From Polyangiaceae bacterium (GTDB taxonomy: Bacteria; Myxococcota_A; Polyangia; Polyangiales; Polyangiaceae), in contig JADJXL010000016.1 in NCBI GenBank assembly GCA_016715885.1, positions 437,501 to 501,500 on the forward strand: a stretch of DNA of 64,000 nt, in the 5' to 3' direction. Below are positions 9,322 to 18,243 of this stretch, one piece after another. Every line of letters begins with the position of its first letter. Positions within the stretch are counted from its first letter, which is position 1. The notes under the pieces were generated by a model. That model was not told the DNA's origin. It made no database searches and was given only the letters and a program-made list of their open reading frames with translations. A program made the position numbers and the translations under genes.

Positions 9322-10431
9322 TCATGACTTCGGCGGTAGTTCGGCATTGCGAACGCAACGGAAGCCGAGCCCCGGGACCTTGTACGTCATGACCGCGCCA
9401 CCTCGGAATGCGGACAGAATACCCCGCCCACTTCGATTCCACCCACCACCTCGGACGACGCGATTGCCGATGTTGGGATTGTCGTGCACGGGATCGACTT
9501 CCTTCACGCCGCGATAAGGCACATAACTGTCGATGACCCATTCCCAAACGTTGCCTGCGAGGTCGTGAATGGCTCCCGATGGCCAAATCATGTCGCCTTT
9601 CGGATGCGAACCGACTTTCGACGCACCTCCGCCATGGCATCCGCTGTCACCACCGGGCGATATCAGAATGGCTTGCGTATAATCCGCATGCTCGCAGGTC
9701 GGTTCTTCCTCGCCCCAAGGCCACGATCGACCATCACCGCCCGTCGCAGCCCATTCCCATTGCGCTTCGGTCGGCAGCGATTGGTTCATTTGTTCGCAAT
9801 AATATTTTGCCATGAACCAATCGACCATGTTGATGGGGTAATCGGGCTTGTTCGAGTACGTGGCCCAGCGATCCGGCTTGGTCGGCACCTTGCAGCCTTT
9901 TTCTTCGACGCATTTGCGATAGGCCCCCGCCGTCACTTCATTCGCATCCATGCAAAACGGTTTTGTCAGGACGACTTTGTGCGGGGCATCGGCCATGCCA
10001 CTGCCCGCATTTCCCGATGCACGTGAACCGAATGCAAATGTCGCCATGCCTTTGCCCATTTTGAATCCGTCGGGCCCCGTTGGAGGCACATAGACTTCGC
10101 CGGCGGGACACGCTCCGACGCATGCGCCCGCATCACATCGTTCGATTGTGAAGCAACTGCGCACCACCTCGGGCTGGGCGTCCGAACCTTTGCAGCGCAC
10201 GACGAGCTGGCCATCGCACGCGGTCGCGCCTTCCGGTTTGCCATCGCAGGGACCCGCGGGTTTGGCTGGCGCGGGCGGGGCTTCGACGACTACGGATGTC
10301 GAAGGGCTGGATGCGTTCGCCAAAGGACTTCCGGCATCGGGGAGGGATTGTTCGCCTTCGCGTTTCGAATCGGCCTTTTGACAGCCCAAAGCGGCGAAAA
10401 TGACGACGAAGAAAACGCTCGGCGAACGCAT
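9322..10431 (-). CDS. SUMF1/formylglycine-enzyme-like lipoprotein
   Basis: A 369-residue predicted lipoprotein (signal MRSPSVFFVVIFAALGC, Cys17) with a low-complexity linker, then a Cys-rich segment (CDGKPEGATACDGQ, RSCFTIERCDAGACVGAC), then an FGE-sulfatase/SUMF1 fold. The fold is seen in FCMDANEVTAGAYRKCV, YPINMVDWFMAKYYCEQ, LPTEAQWEWAATGGDGR, PWGEEEP, DLAGNVWEWVIDSY and RVVRGGGW. The paired catalytic cysteines of true formylglycine-generating enzymes, expected after RGGSW, are absent here (RGGGWNRSGRG), so it is probably not an aerobic sulfatase activator. Such proteins are abundant in myxobacteria, often near kinases. Two earlier in-frame starts exist (10452, 10482); the one beginning the signal peptide was chosen. 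Confidence 0.85.
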   Translation of the reverse strand: MRSPSVFFVVIFAALGCQKADSKREGEQSLPDAGSPLANASSPSTSVVVEAPPAPAKPAGPCDGKPEGATACDGQLVVRCKGSDAQPEVVRSCFTIERCDAGACVGACPAGEVYVPPTGPDGFKMGKGMATFAFGSRASGNAGSGMADAPHKVVLTKPFCMDANEVTAGAYRKCVEEKGCKVPTKPDRWATYSNKPDYPINMVDWFMAKYYCEQMNQSLPTEAQWEWAATGGDGRSWPWGEEEPTCEHADYTQAILISPGGDSGCHGGGASKVGSHPKGDMIWPSGAIHDLAGNVWEWVIDSYVPYRGVKEVDPVHDNPNIGNRVVRGGGWNRSGRGILSAFRGGAVMTYKVPGLGFRCVRNAELPPKS

Positions 10432-10498
10432 CGGCGCCGACTTTAACCGCATTTCGTCGCGATTGCCAAATGAATGGCACACATGCTCGAAATGCGCG

Positions 10499-11137
10499 TC
10501 AGATGCCGATTTTTGGACACATGTCCGTAAATGGGCACTCGTTGCAATGGGCCACTTTTGCCGTGCACGTGTACCTTCCGTGCAGCACCATGGCGGGCCC
10601 GAACTTGGTCCACTTGCCTTTCGGCACGATCTTCATCAAGTCTTGTTCGATGACGTCGGGTTTGTCGTTTTTCGTCAGCCCCATGCGCTGACTCACGCGC
10701 GAAACGTGCGTGTCCACGATGATGCCCGACGGGATGTCCCACGCATTGTTCAGCACCACGTTGGCCGTCTTTCGTGCGACGCCGCGCAGCTTGACGAGCT
10801 CCTCCATCGTTTTCGGCACCTCGCCCCCGTGCCGCTCCACGATCATTTTGCAGGCGTCTTGAATGCTCTTCGCCTTCTGCTTGAACGTGCCCGTCGGTTT
10901 CAATATTTCTTCGAGCTCTTCCGTGTTCGCGTCGGCGTATTCACGCGCCGTTCGATACTTGGGAAACAGCGTCTTCGTCACTTTGTTCACGCGCACGTCG
11001 GTGCACTGCGCCGCGAGGATCGTCGCGACGAGCAGCTCGAGCGGCGTCGTCCAATCGAGCTCGTACTTGGCGTCGGGGTGCTTCTTCTCCAGGCGTTCGA
11101 GAAGCGTGTTCATGGGGATGCCGGCTCGGTTCGTCAT
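10499..11137 (-). CDS. nth: endonuclease III (DNA glycosylase/AP lyase)
   Basis: A 212-residue protein, close to the 211 residues of E. coli Nth, that removes oxidised pyrimidines and nicks abasic sites in base-excision repair. ATILAAQCTDVRVNKVT is the start of the helical core. The helix-hairpin-helix LVKLRGVARKTANVVL carries the catalytic Lys, and IIVDTHVSRVSQRMGL the catalytic Asp. The C-terminal 4Fe-4S site is complete (Cys-x6-Cys-x2-Cys-x5-Cys in YTCTAKVAHCNECPFTDMC). The ATG at 11137 or the one at 11113 fits the family length; the frame stays open to 11188. It is divergent from the DUF6065-like gene. Confidence 0.95.
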   Translation of the reverse strand: MTNRAGIPMNTLLERLEKKHPDAKYELDWTTPLELLVATILAAQCTDVRVNKVTKTLFPKYRTAREYADANTEELEEILKPTGTFKQKAKSIQDACKMIVERHGGEVPKTMEELVKLRGVARKTANVVLNNAWDIPSGIIVDTHVSRVSQRMGLTKNDKPDVIEQDLMKIVPKGKWTKFGPAMVLHGRYTCTAKVAHCNECPFTDMCPKIGI

Positions 11138-11241
11138 GAGGAGTGTCTCCAGCTTGCGCGGCGATCGTACGCCAAGTGAGCTGCGCACGCGAGATTTCAG
11201 TGCACACGTGGACGAACATCGAGTACAAGGACGCCGGTCCG

Positions 11242-12021
11242 ATGGTCAAGACATATCCCTTCATCGCCTATCACACGAGCGTCGGTGCTACGCCGGAGCT
11301 TTCGCCTGCACCCATTCAGCGGGAATGGATGTCCAAAACGCGCGACGGGTTTGCCAATCGCTGCTTGCCGCTGCTCATCGCCAACCAAGCTGGCTGGTTT
11401 GTCTTGTCGCCTCATACCGTACGAGCGACATGGAATGGGTCGAACGAAATCAACAGCATCGACATCGAGCACATCGAGGGCCCCGAGCCTTACATGGCGG
11501 CGACGCATTTTGGTTACGGAATCCTCACGTTCACGATTCCGTTTCTGTTCCGCACGCCGACCAATTGGAACTTGATGGTACGTGGCCCGACGAACATGCC
11601 CAAAGACGGCATTTGCGCGCTCGACGGCATCATCGAAACGGATTGGGCATTCGCGACATTTACGATGAATTGGCAATTCACGCGGCCGAACCATCCAGTC
11701 ACGTTCAACAAGGGCGAACCCATTGCGATGCTCATTCCGATGCATCGAGGCGATCTGGAATTGTTTGCCCCGACGATTCGAGGTCTCTACGACGACCCGG
11801 CGACGGCAAAGGGCTACACGCAATGGCGGGAGAGCCGCAGCAAGTTCATTCAGGACTTGCCCGTCGAAGGCACCGACGCGCACGAAATGGAATGGCAGAA
11901 GGATTACGTGCACGGCCGAGCGCCCGATGGCACCGTTGCCAAAACGCATCAACGCAAATTGGCATTGCGCCCATTCCGCAAAGTGGAGGCGCTTAAGAAA
12001 CCGGACCCGAAGAAGCGATAG
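11242..12021 (+). CDS. DUF6065-like protein
   Basis: A 259-residue soluble protein resembling the DUF6065 family, of unknown function. The recognisable pattern is APIQREWMSKTRDGFANRCLP, IANQAGWFVLSPHTVRATWNG, then TPTNWNLMVRGPTNMPKDG, LDGIIETDWAFATFTMNWQ and GEPIAMLIPMHRGDLE. The family is sometimes found near lipoprotein or toxin-like genes, but nothing here indicates a role. The ATG at 11242 (MVKTYPFIAYH) was chosen because upstream in-frame codons back to 11143 fall in the nth promoter region. There is no signal peptide or membrane segment. The element of inverted repeats starts directly after its stop codon. Confidence 0.7.
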   Translation: MVKTYPFIAYHTSVGATPELSPAPIQREWMSKTRDGFANRCLPLLIANQAGWFVLSPHTVRATWNGSNEINSIDIEHIEGPEPYMAATHFGYGILTFTIPFLFRTPTNWNLMVRGPTNMPKDGICALDGIIETDWAFATFTMNWQFTRPNHPVTFNKGEPIAMLIPMHRGDLELFAPTIRGLYDDPATAKGYTQWRESRSKFIQDLPVEGTDAHEMEWQKDYVHGRAPDGTVAKTHQRKLALRPFRKVEALKKPDPKKR

Positions 12022-12024
12022 GAT

Positions 12025-12425
12025 TGAAGAGGCGGTCTCATAACGCACGACCTCATTGGTCATTGCGGCCCCGGGGTGGACTAAAGAGGCTGTCTCAAAA
12101 CTCGAGCCGTAGTGTGTCACCGAACGCCCGCGCGGGATTGAAATCCCGCGCTACACATTCAAAAGTCCCTCACTACCGTTCGGGACTGGCCTTGTGGAAT
12201 TTCGGATCGTCATCGAGAATCCTCAACGATTTCGCATAGATTGCAGGCCTCGCCATGCAGCCATGACGTCAGTCCGAGCGCGGTAGCGCGAGGACTTCTT
12301 GTCGTGTAGCGCGGGGTTTCAACCCCGCGCGGGGCTGGGCGAGGATACGCGTTCCGAGTTTTGAGACAGCCTCTTCATTCCGCCCCGAGGCCGCCCGAGA
12401 TGCCGAATCGCGAGTTTTGAGACTG
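12025..12425. mobile_element. MITE-like inverted-repeat element, no gene
   Basis: A non-coding interval with nested symmetry. A perfect 21-bp inverted repeat pairs 12084-12104 (AAGAGGCTGTCTCAAAACTCG) with 12355-12375. Its similarity continues outward for about 20 more bases (12065-12083 against 12376-12395), giving imperfect terminal repeats near 40 bp and an element of about 330 bp. Partial extra copies of the same end flank it at 12026-12045 and 12411-12423. Inside are two hairpins with 9-bp perfect stems and 2-nt centres, at 12131-12150 (CGCGGGATT arms) and 12310-12329 (CGCGGGGTT arms), each next to a GTGTAG/CTACAC. No open frame of consequence lies within. It looks like a non-autonomous transposon relic, or a hairpin repeat that would also act as a bidirectional terminator. 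Confidence 0.6.
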
Positions 12426-12442
12426 GGACCAGGGTCTGCCCG

Positions 12443-13675
12443 TCAACGCATCGCCTTCAAATGCATCAAGAACACCGGAACGGCCATGATCCGTGTCCCA
12501 ATCGATCGCGCCTTCTGCGCCTTCGCCGACATCGACTGCGGCTGGTCCACCACCAACAGGTCGAGCTTCTTCGTCACCGATTCCTTCACCACGAGCCCCG
12601 CCGCGACGGCTCGACCCGTCAGCTCACTCTTCGACGGAACGGGATCCCCCGTAAAACACACGGTCGTTCCCGGTTGTAATGGCTTGCTCGGCCTTCGCAG
12701 CGGCATTTCGTGATTGTCACGCGCGTTCGTCAAGGCGTTTGTCTTGTCATCCTCCGACAAACCAAGCAACCTCGTCACGAAAGCGACGTCGGCCGAACCG
12801 ATTCCCTGCGCGAGATCCGCTTCCAGTGCCGCGCGAGCTACATTCGTTAGGTACGTTCGGTGAGCTCGCACGACGTCATCCCGCAAAAGCCCCGCCGCGT
12901 GAATGTACTCCTTCGCCGATGCGGCTTCTTCTTCGGTCACGTGACGATCTTCGAGCATGTCGTCGAGCAGCGCCAAGTACCCGCCGATATCGTTCGTCGT
13001 CGTTCCCTCGGGCAAACTCGCCACCAATTCACCCATCCGCGAGCTTTCCACGATTCGATTCTTGGCAGCGTCTTCACGCGAATACACGCGCGTCGGCCCA
13101 TCCACGCTCGGCCACTCGACACTGCGCGCATGCTCGATATCGCGTGGAGCATCGCGCTGGATGATGTCCTCGTTCCACAACCGAACGAACAATTTTGCGG
13201 TTGCCCGCGCATCTTCCAGAGCTTGATGCTCGGGACCTTGCGCAATGCCAAACGCCCGACAACACGCCGCAAGCCGATATTCGCCGAGTTTCGGCAGCAC
13301 CGTCTGCGAAAGGTCCCGCGTACACAATACGGGCACGCGCGGCATGACGATGCCTGCGCGCAAAAGTTCCTCCCGCAAAAAAGACGCATCGAATTGCACG
13401 TTGTGCCCGACGAACACCGCGCCATCCAAGTGTCGCAATAGCTCGCTCAGAATTTCACCAAATCGAGGCGCCCCCTGCAAATCTTCCACGGAAAGCCCAT
13501 GAATATGAGACGCTCCAGGATTCCGCTCCGGAAACACGAGCGTCGAAAACTCCGACACGACATTACCAGCCGCATCGAGTCTTACAACGGCAACCTCGAT
13601 GATTCGATCCGCTCGCCATCGCAATCCCGTGGTTTCCACATCGACCACGGCAAATCCGGAGGGAAAACGATCCAT
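12443..13675 (-). CDS. DEDDh 3'-5' exonuclease with C-terminal BRCT domain
   Basis: A 410-residue protein combining a DnaQ/PolC-epsilon-type exonuclease (residues about 7-170) with a BRCT domain (about 330-410). The exonuclease motifs are FAVVDVETTGL (Asp12, Glu14), VFVGHNVQFDASFL and EHQALEDARATAKLF. The BRCT part is TTVCFTGDPVPSKSELTGRA followed by DLLVVDQPQSMSAKAQKA, as in NAD-dependent ligases. The architecture suggests a repair or proofreading-type exonuclease rather than the replicative DnaQ. The start at 13675 is preceded by GGGAGAAG; the frame continues 16 codons upstream without a better ribosome site. It stands alone between the inverted-repeat element and a lipoprotein gene. Confidence 0.88.
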   Translation of the reverse strand: MDRFPSGFAVVDVETTGLRWRADRIIEVAVVRLDAAGNVVSEFSTLVFPERNPGASHIHGLSVEDLQGAPRFGEILSELLRHLDGAVFVGHNVQFDASFLREELLRAGIVMPRVPVLCTRDLSQTVLPKLGEYRLAACCRAFGIAQGPEHQALEDARATAKLFVRLWNEDIIQRDAPRDIEHARSVEWPSVDGPTRVYSREDAAKNRIVESSRMGELVASLPEGTTTNDIGGYLALLDDMLEDRHVTEEEAASAKEYIHAAGLLRDDVVRAHRTYLTNVARAALEADLAQGIGSADVAFVTRLLGLSEDDKTNALTNARDNHEMPLRRPSKPLQPGTTVCFTGDPVPSKSELTGRAVAAGLVVKESVTKKLDLLVVDQPQSMSAKAQKARSIGTRIMAVPVFLMHLKAMR

Positions 13676-13800
13676 CGAAGTTGCTTCTCCCGTTGTTGTG
13701 CAACAAACAAATTCTGTTGACAAAAAGAACGGCGCAAATCAAGCGTCTACGGGTCCCTTTGTCAACACATTTCTTTCGAGCTCTGCATCGGCAGGATGGA

Positions 13801-15141
13801 TCACTTGCCTGCTGGTTTGTCCTGTGCTTTGTCCCCGCAACCGATACGGAGGGCGAACGATTTCGCGTTTGCCGTGTAAACCACCCACGCGGTGCTATCG
13901 CCCGTCGCCGCGGCGCTCAGCTCGAGGACGTGTCCCGGATACGCCGCCACTTCTTCGACGTCGATCGACCCACTACTTCCAATCGTTGCGAGCTCCAAGA
14001 CTTGCGGGGAACCTGGTGCTTTGGCGTCGGGCCGAGCGTACACGACAATCGCTTGCCCACACGCTGTTGCGCCCGCTACCGGCGCGATATCCATTCCGTT
14101 GGGATATTCTAGCGTCTTGACTTGGGCTTTGCCTTGCCAATTCACCAGAATGTTATGCAGGGCAAAACCTTTGTCCGTTGCGAGTGGCACGAGGCCTGCG
14201 GCAGAACCTCCTTTGCGAATCGCAGTCAATTCCGGATACCCTTCGGGAGGCCCGCCCACGAAGACCACTTCGTCTTCGGCAATGGCCGTCGTTTTTTCGC
14301 GAACCTCGAACCTGCGTGCATGCAAGGGTGTCATGGCTTGTCGTGCATCGAGCCACATTGCAATCGCTTGCCCTTCGCCCACGGGAACGAGCGATATCGA
14401 CGAAGCACCCGAGCCTTCGGGCGATAAATCCAAAATGCCCCCACCCTCGACCCACAGCCGCGCGTGCCTTTCGGCATTACGCGCATTGCCGAGGGCGACG
14501 TAAGCGACCACATCTCGTCCGGCAGAACGCAGGGCCGATGGTGACGAACCCGCCACTGCGTCCTGCGCAATGACCGAAGGCGCTTCGAGTTTTCCCTCGG
14601 GCGTTATCGTATTTCGTATCAGGTCTTTGCCTTCGATCCAATACGCATGCATTGCTCCCGAAGCGTCTTCGGCGACGGCGACTTTTCCGCGCGGCCATTT
14701 TTTCGCGCGCTCCGGTTCCATTGGTCCGAGCGCTGGACCGTTCGGCCCAAAAAGACTCACCGATGCCGCATTCCCCGAGAGGCGCCAGATGATTCCTTTC
14801 GAAAACACCGTGGCTGCTCCGCCTATCGCAATCGGAGTTTCGGGGCCATCGAGCATGAAGCGCGCCGAGCTTCGTCGCGGTCCTCGCGCGTGCGTTTGTC
14901 CTGCCGAACCAGTGGGCGCCATTGCGCCCGCGCTCGACGCTGACGGTGCTGCCGGCGTCTCGGGCGCGGCGCTTTCTTCGGGCTCTGCGCTGGCGATCGT
15001 CAGCGCTTCGGCGGACGCGGTTTGTGGGGGCGCTGGTAGCGGCGCGTTTTCCTTGCGCGGCGGCGCTTTTCGACAATCGATGCTCGCGAGCATCAAGAGC
15101 GCTGCGCCTATTCCCATGAGCGTTCTGCGCGCGCCCGTCAT
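13801..15141 (-). CDS. hypothetical lipoprotein, beta-propeller-like
   Basis: A 446-residue exported protein of unknown function. The signal ends in LLMLASIDC (Cys23) and is followed by about 70 residues of Ala/Pro/Ser/Glu linker. The remainder is rich in short beta-strand phrases with Gly/Asp turns and recurrent similar units (VAVAEDASGAMHAYWIEG, RDVVAYVALGNA, GQAIAMWLDARQA, CGQAIVVYARPDA, DSTAWVVYTANA), compatible with a sialidase-like or generic beta-propeller. No catalytic motif was found. An in-frame ATG at 15159 would add six residues. The start at 15141 follows GAGAGG. It is separated from the upstream kinase gene by a 130-bp gap in which I see nothing distinctive. Confidence 0.65.
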   Translation of the reverse strand: MTGARRTLMGIGAALLMLASIDCRKAPPRKENAPLPAPPQTASAEALTIASAEPEESAAPETPAAPSASSAGAMAPTGSAGQTHARGPRRSSARFMLDGPETPIAIGGAATVFSKGIIWRLSGNAASVSLFGPNGPALGPMEPERAKKWPRGKVAVAEDASGAMHAYWIEGKDLIRNTITPEGKLEAPSVIAQDAVAGSSPSALRSAGRDVVAYVALGNARNAERHARLWVEGGGILDLSPEGSGASSISLVPVGEGQAIAMWLDARQAMTPLHARRFEVREKTTAIAEDEVVFVGGPPEGYPELTAIRKGGSAAGLVPLATDKGFALHNILVNWQGKAQVKTLEYPNGMDIAPVAGATACGQAIVVYARPDAKAPGSPQVLELATIGSSGSIDVEEVAAYPGHVLELSAAATGDSTAWVVYTANAKSFALRIGCGDKAQDKPAGK

Positions 15142-15274
15142 CTCGCGCCTCTCGAGCATCGTTTCACCACGTTACGATAACCGATTTAGGAGCGGCAGGG
15201 ACGGGTTTTTGTTACGTAAAAGTTGTGTCTTGTATTACGCTTACTGTAACATACGAGTTCATTGGCAAAGATCG

Positions 15275-17881
15275 TCACGTCTTTCCCCTCCTCTCCGAAA
15301 GAGCCTGCTCTTCGCCTCCCTGCAGCGCTGCTCGAATATCGGGTTTGTCGAACCATTCCTCTGCGATGCCGCGAGCGTATTGTCGATCGTCGCTCGTCCA
15401 CGTCGCCAGAAATGCTTCGCGCATCGTCGGTTGCGCGAACATGTATTCGATGTCGTTCGGAATGCGGCTCGTGCGACGACGTGCAATGATCCCACTTGTC
15501 ACGAGCTGGCTGAAAATCCGACGCAAGTCCGCTTCTGCATTCGTTGCCTCTTGCAATGCCAGCACCGCACCGAGCCAAAACGTGTCGCCCACGAGACTCG
15601 CCAGCCGCAGCGCTTGTTGAGCATCCGCGGGCAGTCGCGACATCTGAGGCCCGTGTACGGCGAGCAGCGTTTCCGGGGCAAACCCAGCGCGACCCGCCGC
15701 GGCAGATCGAATCAGTTCTTCGAGCAGCATGGGATGCCCTTCCGAGCGAGCCACGATCGATTCAATGGCGCCCGAGCCACCGGAGACGAACTTCGTAGCA
15801 AACTCGCGCCCCGCTTTTTGAGTCAATGACCCGAGGCGCATTTCTTGAACGTCTCGCCGGAAAAATAGTCCAAAGCCACGTTCGCGTATTTCCGGCCGTG
15901 CGAGCGCCAAAACTCCGAATGGAGGAATATCCACCTCGGCAAGCGCATCGTGCAACAAATCCATCGATGCGGTATCGGCCCATTGCGCGTCTTCGACGAT
16001 GAATAGCAGCGGCCCGCGTCGTGCAAGAGCCCCGAGCAGGTCGAGCCACGCTTGGCGCACTTGTTCGACCGACGGAGCGGGCGTCGAGTCGTGCGCGTCC
16101 CGTTCGTCCAGGAAAAACCCCGCCAACCTTTCGGGCCCGGTAGCGTTCCCTTCCGTCATGACCATTTCGAGCGCGCGGCTGACATCCTTTCGTGATGCCC
16201 GTGCGCGAAACGGGATGACGTGTCGAACCAGGTCTGCAAGCACGCTAAACTTGGCGCACGTCGCACCTGGTCGTCCGATGCCGACAATCAAATTAGGAAT
16301 TTTTTGAAATAATTCTTTCAGCACTTCTCCCGCGAGCCGAGACTTTCCCATTCCTGCATGCGCAACGACGAGCGCCGTTGCTGCCTCGCCCTCTTCGAGC
16401 CCTTCGGCCAAAAAGTCCACGAGCGTTCCAATTTCGCGTTTTCGCCCCGTGAATGGAATTGGTTTGTCCAAGAGGAGCCTGGACATTCCAAGATCGCTAC
16501 GTTCGCGGCACAAGCGCGGTGCATCGCTGGGCCCTGCGACCTCGAAGCGACAATCGAGAAGCGCGGCAGATTGCTGATCGATCCGCACCCCCACGACGCT
16601 TTTTTGCCGTACGGAAAATTCCAGCAAATGAATGGCCCGCCCAATGAGCTCTGCATAGGGCAAATCTCGCGCCGTATCGGCGCATCCCGTCACGAGCGCA
16701 ACGCGAAATCCTTCGAGGATGTGCGATATTGCGAGCGCACATTGGGCCGCTCGAGTAAGCAGGTCGTCGCAGCCGTGAAGCCGAACGAGAAGTCCGCCGC
16801 CGGCAAACTCCGATGTAATTCCACCATGCCGCGTGGCCACGCGCTGCACTTCGTTCCACCGCGATTGAGACAAATTCGTGCGCAAAGTCGGCGTCGATTG
16901 TCCCGTCGTTGCTTCGGAAATCGGGGCGGCGAGCACGATGCAGGCGAGTCGATTTTCCCGTTCACCCAAATTGCGCGCCGTGCGTCGCTCGCTCGATACC
17001 GTCGTCGATTGACCACGTCCAAATTGCTCGAGCACGTGCAATACCTGCGCTCCATCGGCCGGACGAGCTTCCGGCACGCGCGACAGCATGCGCGCGACGA
17101 GCGTATCGAGCTCTTCGGGAATGTCAGGCAAAATGGCGCGAACACGCGGTGCCTCTTCGAGCAACACGCGCGCCAAAATGGCCATCACACCATCTCCCTC
17201 GAATGCAGGTTTCCCCGTCAAACATTCGAATAACAATGCACCAAGCGAAAAAACGTCGACGCGCGCAGTCGCTCGTCCACGCGAACCTTGCGCTTGCTCC
17301 GGAGCCATGTAGCCGGGCGTTCCAATGACGCTCCCCGTGCGCGTCAATCGAGCGCCCGGAGCGGCCGCTTGAGCCAAACCGAAATCGAGCACGCGTGCCG
17401 CGCGTACCGAGCCATCCACGAGAAAAACATTGCTTGGTTTTACATCCCGATGCACGATGCCTCGGGCGTGCGCCGCGGCCAGGGCCGACGCGACATTCGT
17501 GGCCAAATCGATGGCTTCGGCTTGCGGCAATCGTCCTTCATTCAGGCGCGCGGCCAAACTTCGACCTTCGAGCCACTCCATGACGAGGTACGGTGTGCCG
17601 TCGAGCGTTGCTCCATGCGCCACGTGCCGCACGATGTGCGGATGACCAAGCTCCGCGAGCACGCGGGCTTCGTGGTCGAACCGGATGATTGCATCCGCGT
17701 CGTGGTGCGCGAGCACTTTGACCGCCACGGGTTTGCATGTCGTACGATCGTGGCCTCGAAAAACGGTTCCCATCCCGCCTTGTCCGGCAAGTTTTCCGAG
17801 AACGAAGCGACCGCCGATGATGTCTCCCTCCTGCACGGCACCGCAAGATGAAGCATTTCGCGGCAAACGCAAGCTGTTCAT
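15275..17881 (-). CDS. Ser/Thr kinase with degenerate cyclase-like and AAA ATPase domains
   Basis: An 868-residue multidomain signalling protein. Residues 20-290 are a Hanks-type kinase with all key residues: glycine loop GQGGMGTV, Lys55 in PVAVKVL, HRDVKPSN (144-151), DFGLA (166-170) and GTPGYMAPEQ. Residues about 310-455 look like a class III nucleotide-cyclase relic (RHGGITSEFAGGGLLVRL, ELIGRAIHLLEFS) without the catalytic aspartates. Residues about 470-750 are an AAA-type ATPase module with Walker A AHAGMGKS (507-514) and Walker B LLFIVEDAQWAD. Family members usually carry a long TPR region after the ATPase; here the protein ends soon after the winged-helix part, so it is short for its class. 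It is probably a cytoplasmic sensor kinase; the ligand is unknown. Confidence 0.88.
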   Translation of the reverse strand: MNSLRLPRNASSCGAVQEGDIIGGRFVLGKLAGQGGMGTVFRGHDRTTCKPVAVKVLAHHDADAIIRFDHEARVLAELGHPHIVRHVAHGATLDGTPYLVMEWLEGRSLAARLNEGRLPQAEAIDLATNVASALAAAHARGIVHRDVKPSNVFLVDGSVRAARVLDFGLAQAAAPGARLTRTGSVIGTPGYMAPEQAQGSRGRATARVDVFSLGALLFECLTGKPAFEGDGVMAILARVLLEEAPRVRAILPDIPEELDTLVARMLSRVPEARPADGAQVLHVLEQFGRGQSTTVSSERRTARNLGERENRLACIVLAAPISEATTGQSTPTLRTNLSQSRWNEVQRVATRHGGITSEFAGGGLLVRLHGCDDLLTRAAQCALAISHILEGFRVALVTGCADTARDLPYAELIGRAIHLLEFSVRQKSVVGVRIDQQSAALLDCRFEVAGPSDAPRLCRERSDLGMSRLLLDKPIPFTGRKREIGTLVDFLAEGLEEGEAATALVVAHAGMGKSRLAGEVLKELFQKIPNLIVGIGRPGATCAKFSVLADLVRHVIPFRARASRKDVSRALEMVMTEGNATGPERLAGFFLDERDAHDSTPAPSVEQVRQAWLDLLGALARRGPLLFIVEDAQWADTASMDLLHDALAEVDIPPFGVLALARPEIRERGFGLFFRRDVQEMRLGSLTQKAGREFATKFVSGGSGAIESIVARSEGHPMLLEELIRSAAAGRAGFAPETLLAVHGPQMSRLPADAQQALRLASLVGDTFWLGAVLALQEATNAEADLRRIFSQLVTSGIIARRRTSRIPNDIEYMFAQPTMREAFLATWTSDDRQYARGIAEEWFDKPDIRAALQGGEEQALSERRGKT

Positions 17882-17966
17882 GTTCGTAGCGAAAGCCTGA
17901 CGCGTGAAACCGTGCTAGCTTGGCGCCGCCTTGTGGTCCAAGCTGTTTTCCCCCGAGGTTTCGGTG

Positions 17967-18236
17967 ATGCTCGTGACTCGATTCTTGCTAGCGCTCTGTT
18001 CGATCATTTGTGCGCCATTGGGATGCGCACAGACGCCGACCGCATTTCGCGCCGATTCGGCCGCCAATCCTACCGCACCGGCAGCTCCACGTTTGCCCGT
18101 TGCAACGATCCTCGCCGAAAAGGATCCTCTTGCAGCTCGAGTTTGCCCGGAATCGGGACCGTGTGCGCTTCCAAGCGGAGCGACTCCTCCGGCGCCTGCG
18201 GAATCGGATCATCATCACCATCACCACCACCATTGA
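17967..18236 (+). CDS. small lipoprotein with octahistidine tail
   Basis: An 89-residue exported protein. The signal MLVTRFLLALCSIICAPLGC predicts a lipid-modified Cys20. The mature chain is about 60 Ala/Pro-rich residues with one Cys pair (RVCPESGPCALP) and ends in eight consecutive histidines directly before the stop. A His8 tail implies tight binding of Cu, Zn or Ni at the membrane surface. It is seven bases upstream of the TolC-like gene and two genes before the multicopper oxidase, so it is probably a periplasmic metal chaperone or sensor. The start at 17967 begins the signal peptide; the frame extends 12 codons upstream. It belongs to no family I know. Confidence 0.8.
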   Translation: MLVTRFLLALCSIICAPLGCAQTPTAFRADSAANPTAPAAPRLPVATILAEKDPLAARVCPESGPCALPSGATPPAPAESDHHHHHHHH

Positions 18237-18243
18237 CCAAACC

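Noticed and set aside
17924..17940. TGGCGCC...TTGT near the copper cluster as a -24/-12 promoter
   Set aside because: The spacing is one base short and the match is only partial.
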